Below are positions 6,334 through 10,805 of a stretch of 10,805 nucleotides of DNA, in pieces; position 1 is the first letter of the stretch; each line of letters opens with the position of its first letter. The position numbers were made by a program, and so were the translations under genes. The notes beneath the pieces are model-generated. The model saw only the letters and a list, made by a program, of their open reading frames with translations. It was not told the origin of the DNA and made no database searches. Origin of the DNA: Candidatus Zixiibacteriota bacterium (lineage in GTDB: Bacteria; Zixibacteria; MSB-5A5; GN15; JACZUZ01); contig JACZUZ010000029.1 in NCBI GenBank assembly GCA_022572905.1, forward strand, positions 1 to 10,805, written 5' to 3'.

Positions 6334-8262
6334 TTACTTGCGTGACTTAATTGCGGGTAAGTAGAAGCGCTCGGCGTATTCGCAAACCATGCGCCGAGAG
6401 GAAAAGCGCTCGGTGGTCAGCGCAATCGACCTCTTCATCCGCTCAAGCCAGTCAGCGGGGAGGCCATTTTGATCTCGCTTGAAGAAGAGCGGCAGTATTT
6501 CATTTTCGAGTGTATCATAAATTTCCTGGCTGTCGCGTGAATCCTCTTCTAACGATTTGTCATGGTTTTCGCCTGAACCGATTTTCCAACCGATATTCTT
6601 GTCGTAAGCCTCTGCCCACCAACCGTCAAGTACCGAGAAGTTCAAGCAACCGTTTAGCCCGGCTTTCATCCCGCTGGTGCCGGAGGCTTCTTCTGGTCTG
6701 CGCGGATTGTTGAGCCAGATATCGCACCCGGCAACCAGAGCCATCGCCAGATTCATATTGTAGTTCTCAAGAAAAAGAACTCTGCCCATGAGGCGTTCAT
6801 CGCGGCTTTTCTCAACGATTTCTCGGATAAGCGCTTTGCCATCTTGATCCATGGGATGCGCCTTTCCGGCGATTAGAATCTGCGCTGGCCGTTTCTGGTT
6901 GCGCAGAATTTTAGAAAGTCTGTTCATGTCAGAAAATATCAGAGCCCCGCGCTTATAAGTTGTGAAGCGTCGGGCGAATCCGATTGTCAAGGCTGTGTGG
7001 TCAAAATTTACTCCCGAACGTCGGGCGACTTCTTCGAGCAATTCTGATTTGAGACTCTGATGAGTATTCCAGAGGTTCTCATTGGGGATTGATTGAATCG
7101 CTTGAGCGTTTTCCTCGACAATGGACTCAACAGCGATTTCGTCAGGACGGCGGGATTGATCGGTGTTGGTTATTAGCGCTTTTATTTGGGGAGCCATCCA
7201 AGTTCCAACATGAACACCGTTGGTCACAGAATCAATGGGGACTTTGTCTTCCGGGATTTCAGGCCATAACATCCGCCACATTCCTCGACTGGTTTGGCCG
7301 TGTAGCGCGCTCACGGCGTTGCTCTTGTCGGCCACTCTCAACGCGGCGCAGGTCATCGAAAACCACTCAGAGCTATCGCCCTGATTAACGCGTCCGTAAT
7401 CAAGCCATGACTCCCATAAAATTCCGAACGACTCAACATATTTTCCGAGCGCTTTACGAAGCTCGACCGGGTCGAAGACCTCGTTTCCGGCAGGTGTTGG
7501 GGTGTGGGTAGTGAAAATTACGGATGGTTGCAATCTTTCCAATGAAGCGCTAAATGAGAGTTCAGCGGGAGCCATATTTTGGCGCGCTTTCTCAAAGATA
7601 GAAAACAAGGCGTGGCCCTCGTTGATATGGATAACATTCGGCTCAATCTTCAATAGTCTCAGCGCCCGCATTCCCCCGATTCCAAGAAGAATTTCCTGCT
7701 GGAGCCGCAATGTTTTGTCGCCGGGATAGATTCGCGAAGTTATCTCTCTGAATTCTTGCGGGTTTTCGGGGATATCGACATCCAGAAGATAGAGCGAATT
7801 CACCCCGACCGGATATCTCCAGATTTTGAATTTCAAACTGCGCTCACCGAGAGGCGCCTCTCCAATTAGAAGTGAATTGTCGACTCCCCTAATTTCAGTC
7901 AGCGGTAGCTGTTCTTTAATTATTTCGTTATAGCGCTCTTCCTGAACGCCCGCGGGGGTCAGTTTCTGTTCGAATGCTTTGTGGCGATAAAGTATTCCGA
8001 TACCTATCAAAGGCAGTCCCAACTCGGCGGCGGACTTCAAATGATCTCCAGCCAATATACCCAACCCACCGGTATAAATTGGAAGTTTGGGGTCCAGCCC
8101 GAATTCCGCGCAAAAGTAGGCGATCTTTCCACCGCTTTCCGGAGCGATTTCATTCCTCTCCAGAGCCTTTTGATACCAGCTTAGTTTTGACTCCACGTTG
8201 TGGTTAATTCCTGGCTCGGTTATCAAGTCCTTGGCTATGTTTTTCGTTGGATCATTCATCAT
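6334..8262 (-). CDS. glgP: Alpha-glucan (glycogen/maltodextrin) phosphorylase, short divergent type
   Basis: This is a GT35-family phosphorylase that cleaves alpha-1,4-glucan with phosphate to release glucose 1-phosphate. The protein has 642 residues, shorter than classical GlgP (~800) and typical of the divergent bacterial/archaeal branch. Seen motifs, in order: AYFCAEFGLDPKLPIYTGGLGILAGDH in pieces from ~48 to 74 (N-terminal glucan/active-site region), HINEGHALF (~212-220), FTTHTPTPAGNEVF (~250-263), SVTNGVHVGTW (~345-355), ARRFTTYKR (~430-438, phosphate-binding basic residues), and EEASGTSGMKAGLNG (~524-538), in which K533 is the expected pyridoxal-phosphate lysine. No signal peptide, so cytoplasmic. 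Two adjacent ATGs (8262, 8259) could start it, and neither has a strong ribosome-binding site. It is divergent from pckA across ~300 bases. It looks intact. Confidence 0.93.
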   Translation of the reverse strand: MMNDPTKNIAKDLITEPGINHNVESKLSWYQKALERNEIAPESGGKIAYFCAEFGLDPKLPIYTGGLGILAGDHLKSAAELGLPLIGIGILYRHKAFEQKLTPAGVQEERYNEIIKEQLPLTEIRGVDNSLLIGEAPLGERSLKFKIWRYPVGVNSLYLLDVDIPENPQEFREITSRIYPGDKTLRLQQEILLGIGGMRALRLLKIEPNVIHINEGHALFSIFEKARQNMAPAELSFSASLERLQPSVIFTTHTPTPAGNEVFDPVELRKALGKYVESFGILWESWLDYGRVNQGDSSEWFSMTCAALRVADKSNAVSALHGQTSRGMWRMLWPEIPEDKVPIDSVTNGVHVGTWMAPQIKALITNTDQSRRPDEIAVESIVEENAQAIQSIPNENLWNTHQSLKSELLEEVARRSGVNFDHTALTIGFARRFTTYKRGALIFSDMNRLSKILRNQKRPAQILIAGKAHPMDQDGKALIREIVEKSRDERLMGRVLFLENYNMNLAMALVAGCDIWLNNPRRPEEASGTSGMKAGLNGCLNFSVLDGWWAEAYDKNIGWKIGSGENHDKSLEEDSRDSQEIYDTLENEILPLFFKRDQNGLPADWLERMKRSIALTTERFSSRRMVCEYAERFYLPAIKSRK

Positions 8263-8289
8263 TGCTATCGAAAGAATGTAGAGTTAATT

Positions 8290-8352
8290 TGTCAAGGATA
8301 TTCGTTTTCTTCACAGTTTCGTCATGGACATAAAAGGCAATGGCAATGTCAA
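8290..8352 (-). promoter_or_regulatory. Candidate -35 elements for glgP
   Basis: Two perfect minus-strand TTGACA hexamers occur, at 8352-8347 and 8295-8290. Neither has a good -10 at normal spacing. The nearer one with a 17-base gap gives TTCGAT and would start transcription at the start codon. The farther one gives only weak matches (for example TATGTC at a short gap). They mark a promoter region without fixing it. Confidence 0.25.
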
Positions 8353-8358
8353 TAAGAA

Positions 8359-8373
8359 AAGGGCAAAGCCCTT
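8359..8373. other. Small perfect hairpin (AAGGGC/GCCCTT), possible bidirectional terminator or insulator
   Basis: AAGGGC, a 3-base loop, then GCCCTT, with A-rich sequence on one side and T-rich on the other, so either strand gives a stem followed by U-rich RNA (minus: TTCTTATT; plus: CGTATTTATT). It sits between two divergent genes where no transcript needs to end, so it may insulate them or be part of a regulatory site. The stem is only six pairs. Confidence 0.35.
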
Positions 8374-8393
8374 CGTATTTATTATTTCATAAC

Positions 8394-8421
8394 TTGAAAG
8401 TGGCGTAGATTGTTATATCTT
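8394..8421 (+). promoter_or_regulatory. Candidate sigma-70-type promoter of pckA
   Basis: TTGAAA at 8394-8399 (5 of 6 to consensus) and TATCTT at 8416-8421 (4 of 6) are spaced by 16 bases. An overlapping TATATC at 8414-8419 would give a 14-base gap. Transcription would begin near 8428, leaving a leader of about 138 bases before the pckA ATG. Confidence 0.45.
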
Positions 8422-8430
8422 AGCAGAAGA

Positions 8431-8511
8431 TCGCCCGCCGTGGCTCCGCCAATGGAGAGGCCGATGGAGTGAGCGAGAGACTTCTAACTGCTGGCGCCAG
8501 GCGCGACGGGG
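8431..8511 (+). ncRNA. Candidate structured 5' leader RNA of pckA
   Basis: This GC-rich block in an otherwise AT-rich gap can fold by eye. CCCGCCGTG (8434-8442) pairs with CGCGACGGG (8502-8510) with one C.A mismatch, closing a domain. Inside it CTCC (8444-8447) pairs with GGAG (8454-8457), GGAGT (8466-8470) pairs with ACTTC (8480-8484), and a perfect palindrome CTGGCGCCAG sits at 8491-8500. ATGGAG occurs twice, 12 bases apart. It does not match any riboswitch consensus I recall. It may be a cis-regulatory RNA of unknown class, or just the GC-rich start of the transcript. The fold was drawn by hand and is untested. Confidence 0.35.
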
Positions 8512-8565
8512 TACTAATAAAAGTCAGATCAGTTATTTAGGATATTTTCAGAGTAGAGTAAATCC

Positions 8566-10137
8566 ATGACATCCTCAAATTTCTTGAGCGAACTGGGAGT
8601 CAAGACACCCGGTGAGCTAAAATGGAACTATTCAGCCAGTCAACTCATTGAAGACGCCGTCCGTGGAAAACACGGGATTATGGCCGAGGGTGGCGCCTTC
8701 GCTGTTCTTACCGGAAAACACACCGGCCGCTCACCCAAAGACAAATTTATCGTTCTTGATTCGAACACCGAAGACTCAGTTTGGTGGGGCGATCACAACA
8801 AATCGATTTCAAAAGAGAATTTCGATAAGGTATTAAAGCGAATTGTCGATCATCTGGAGAAGCGCGAACTATATATCCAGGATTTGTACGCCGGCGCTGA
8901 CTCGAAATACCGTCTTTCTGTGCGAGTCGTAACGGAAACACCCTGGCACAGTCTTTTCGCTCAAAATTTGTTTATTCAGATCGAGGACAAATCTGAACTC
9001 GCGAAATTCGGTTCGGACTTTACGATTATAAATGTACCGACCTGTCTTGGAAATCCCGAAGAGGATGGACTGCGTTCGGAATCTTTTGTTTTGGTAGACT
9101 TCACGAGCAAGCTGGTTCTGATCGGCGGCACGAGCTACGCTGGAGAGATTAAGAAATCTATCTTTACTGTGATGAACTTCCTGATGCCCAAGCGGGGCGT
9201 AATGTCCATGCATTGCAGCGCCAATGAAGGTAAGAACGGCGATACCGCAATTTTCTTCGGCCTAAGCGGAACGGGCAAGACAACCCTGTCCGCCGATCCG
9301 GGACGAATACTTATCGGCGATGACGAGCACGGTTGGTCGGACAAAGGCGTTTTCAATTACGAAGGTGGGTGTTACGCCAAAGTCATTCGCCTATCCAAAG
9401 AAGGAGAGCCGGATATTTATCAGGCCACTCAATCATTCGGTACAATCCTCGAAAATGTTGTAATCGATCCTGACACGCGCAAGATTCAGTACGACGATGA
9501 CAAGCACACCGAGAACACTCGCGCCGCGTATCCGATTAAGTACATCCGTAATTCATCAAAGACCGGCCGGGGCGCCCATCCGTCTAACATTATCTTACTA
9601 ACAGCCGACGCCTTCGGCGTCTTGCCGCCGGTTGCGAAGTTGACGCCCGAAATGACTATGAAATATTTTCTGGTCGGCTACACAGCCAAAGTGGCCGGAA
9701 CCGAAAAGGGAGTGACCGAACCCACAGCGACATTCTCCCCCTGTTTTGGCGCTCCCTTCATGGCGCTTCATCCCATAGTCTATGCGGAACTATTAGCCAG
9801 GAAAATTTCTGAGCACAAGTCGGATTCGTGGCTGATAAACACAGGTTGGTGCGGGGGGCCGTATGGTATCGGCGAACGGATAAGCCTTAAGCATACTCGC
9901 GCTATCGTAAACGCAACTCTCGATGGCACGCTGGCCACGGTGGAGACGCGCACCGATCCCATATTCGGATTTGAAGTTCCGGTGAGTTGTCCCGATGTTC
10001 CCGATTCGATTCTAAATCCGATCGACTCATGGGATGACAAAGAAGAATACCGCCGCAAGGCTCGCGAACTATCTGACAAGTTCGATTCGGTGCACGCATC
10101 TATCGTCGAGCCTAACTCTGTTCCGGCTACGGTTTAG
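8566..10137 (+). CDS. pckA: Phosphoenolpyruvate carboxykinase (ATP)
   Basis: This cytoplasmic enzyme converts oxaloacetate plus ATP to phosphoenolpyruvate, CO2 and ADP, the entry step of gluconeogenesis. The 523-residue length is normal for the ATP class. Motifs, with E. coli Pck equivalents recalled from memory: GRSPKDK with R55 (R65); YAGEIKK with Y191 and K197 (Y207, K213); MHCSAN with H216 (H232); the P-loop GLSGTGKTT with K238 (K254); GDDEHGW with D253 (D269), the metal ligand; EGGCYAK; and ENTRAAYP with R319 (R333). The P-loop and EGGCYAK motif place it in the ATP- rather than GTP-dependent class. All catalytic residues looked for are present, so it should be active. The start at 8566 has only a weak purine-rich site (AGAGTAGAG) before it. 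It is divergent from glgP, with a promoter and possible structured leader upstream. Confidence 0.97.
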   Translation: MTSSNFLSELGVKTPGELKWNYSASQLIEDAVRGKHGIMAEGGAFAVLTGKHTGRSPKDKFIVLDSNTEDSVWWGDHNKSISKENFDKVLKRIVDHLEKRELYIQDLYAGADSKYRLSVRVVTETPWHSLFAQNLFIQIEDKSELAKFGSDFTIINVPTCLGNPEEDGLRSESFVLVDFTSKLVLIGGTSYAGEIKKSIFTVMNFLMPKRGVMSMHCSANEGKNGDTAIFFGLSGTGKTTLSADPGRILIGDDEHGWSDKGVFNYEGGCYAKVIRLSKEGEPDIYQATQSFGTILENVVIDPDTRKIQYDDDKHTENTRAAYPIKYIRNSSKTGRGAHPSNIILLTADAFGVLPPVAKLTPEMTMKYFLVGYTAKVAGTEKGVTEPTATFSPCFGAPFMALHPIVYAELLARKISEHKSDSWLINTGWCGGPYGIGERISLKHTRAIVNATLDGTLATVETRTDPIFGFEVPVSCPDVPDSILNPIDSWDDKEEYRRKARELSDKFDSVHASIVEPNSVPATV

Positions 10138-10157
10138 ATCATTAAGCAATACCGTCG

Positions 10158-10193
10158 ATCAATCGCCCGACTCCGGGGGATGCGTTGGTTGAT
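10158..10193 (+). other. Hairpin after pckA, weak terminator candidate
   Basis: ATCAA (10158-10162) can pair with TTGAT (10189-10193). Inside it CCCG (10166-10169) and CGGG (10174-10177) form a tight stem with a four-base loop. It lies just past the pckA TAG, but no U-tract follows, so it is not a standard intrinsic terminator. It overlaps nothing known unless the next gene starts at 10194. Confidence 0.3.
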
Positions 10194-10247
10194 ATGAATC
10201 ATACAACTAAAAGATTAAAATTGGGATCTGGAAATCAGTTGAATCAG

Positions 10248-10805
10248 ATGAAAACAACTTACATGAATTCCGCTATTTGCATGTTCACTATCGTTTCATT
10301 GATTTTGAACTCCTGCTCGAAGATCCCATCAGCATCGGAATACGAAGTGCTATTGGAAAAAAGTCTTGATCATGGATTCCCGAGTATAATTCTAGCTATT
10401 CAAAGAGATCAAGAGGCGATGTGGATTGGAGCTAAGGGGGTATCAAACATTGAGCGCCAAATTCCGATGCGAACTGACGATAGGTTTCATATAGCGAGCG
10501 TTACGAATATCTTCACCGCTACGGCAATTCTCAAACTGATAGACCAAGGAGCGCTTTCCTTAACCAGCAAAGTTGTAGACATACTTGACAACGCTCTGGT
10601 AAGCCCAATCCCGCATATCAAAGATATCCAGGTGTATCATCTGCTGGATCACTCCAGCGGTATTTATAGCTTTAACAATGATATGGAATATGTTCAAACT
10701 CTAATTGGAAACAGAGTGCAAGATAATAGACACTGGTCGCCAGAGGAGCTAATCGCACTGTCATATGGCCAACGGGTTGAGCCAGCAGGTAAGCCTGGCT
10801 CAGGG
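10248..10805 (+). CDS. Beta-lactamase-fold serine hydrolase-like lipoprotein, 3' end cut by window; SxxK lysine missing
   Basis: An open frame of 186 codons runs off the window end. It begins with a lipoprotein signal peptide, MKTTYMNSAICMFTIVSLIL then NSC, giving a lipobox with C23 as the lipidated residue and S24 next, which would favour the outer membrane. The rest matches the class C beta-lactamase/penicillin-binding family: FHIASVTNIFTATAILKLID (80-99) is the nucleophile helix and HLLDHSSGI the usual loop after it. The family motif is SxxK; here it reads S84-V-T-N87, codon AAT at 10506-10508, so the general-base lysine is absent. The YxN and later motifs lie beyond the window. An in-frame ATG at 10194 would add 18 residues; 10248 is chosen because it gives a normal signal peptide. 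Neither start has a clear ribosome-binding site. Codon use is more AT-rich than in pckA. Confidence 0.75.
   Translation, partial: MKTTYMNSAICMFTIVSLILNSCSKIPSASEYEVLLEKSLDHGFPSIILAIQRDQEAMWIGAKGVSNIERQIPMRTDDRFHIASVTNIFTATAILKLIDQGALSLTSKVVDILDNALVSPIPHIKDIQVYHLLDHSSGIYSFNNDMEYVQTLIGNRVQDNRHWSPEELIALSYGQRVEPAGKPGSG

Larger units (their letters stand above)
8263..8565. other. Divergent regulatory region between glgP and pckA
   Basis: These 303 bases contain no gene. The half near glgP is AT-rich, with two TTGACA hexamers on the minus strand and a small hairpin. The half near pckA holds a plus-strand promoter followed by a GC-rich structured leader. These parts are listed separately. Promoters for both genes should lie here. 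Confidence 0.65.

Noticed and set aside
8452..8472. Leader peptide ATG in the pckA leader
   Set aside because: It gives only six codons before TGA and has no ribosome-binding site.
8431..8511. A named riboswitch (fluoride, ZTP, guanidine, c-di-GMP, TPP and SAH were considered)
   Set aside because: The conserved sequence blocks of these classes, as I recall them, are not present; only general foldability is seen.

Overview
The window suggests a diderm (Gram-negative) bacterium of about 50% GC. Evidence is the several Sec-type signal peptides, a lipoprotein signal with a lipobox, and a LolA-like domain fused to an M16 peptidase. The gene styles (S8 with a DVEG-type aspartate motif, paired M16 peptidases, a short-form glucan phosphorylase) recall uncultivated FCB-type lineages such as Zixibacteria, but this placement is a weak inference. 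The first ~620 bases differ: hand-counted GC is about 63% over 1-600 against about 51% over 621-1020, and both proteins read there look alphaproteobacterial.

Layout. 1-117: GC-rich sequence with no supported gene. 118-312 (-): small alphaproteobacterial-type protein. 333-1841 (-): a broken hybrid gene. Its N-terminal part is a secreted S8 (subtilisin-like) protease with an in-frame TGA at 1233-1235. Its C-terminal part switches, just before the catalytic serine block, into an alphaproteobacterial-style pentapeptide-repeat tail. 1842-2265: intergenic, with a perfect 11-bp inverted repeat and a probable terminator of the M16 operon. 2266-6044 (-): a two-gene operon with a zinc-binding M16 peptidase first and an inactive M16 subunit fused to a LolA-like domain second. 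6334-8262 (-): a glycogen/alpha-glucan phosphorylase of the short, divergent type. 8263-8565: a divergent regulatory region with a promoter and a structured leader for the next gene. 8566-10137 (+): ATP-dependent PEP carboxykinase. 10248 to the end (+): the start of a lipoprotein of the class C beta-lactamase/penicillin-binding fold, cut by the window edge and carrying SVTN where SxxK is expected.

How the genes fit together. The two M16 genes probably encode an exported heteromeric peptidase, with one metal-binding and one non-catalytic partner. Phosphorylase (glycogen breakdown) and PEP carboxykinase (gluconeogenic entry) are divergently transcribed from one ~300-bp region and both belong to central carbohydrate metabolism.

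No confident wholly new system is seen. The points most worth checking are the S8/pentapeptide junction with its GC step (assembly chimera or real gene fusion), the in-frame TGA, the structured pckA leader, the M16-LolA fusion, and the missing SxxK lysine in the last gene. No tRNA, rRNA, CRISPR array or insertion sequence was recognised.
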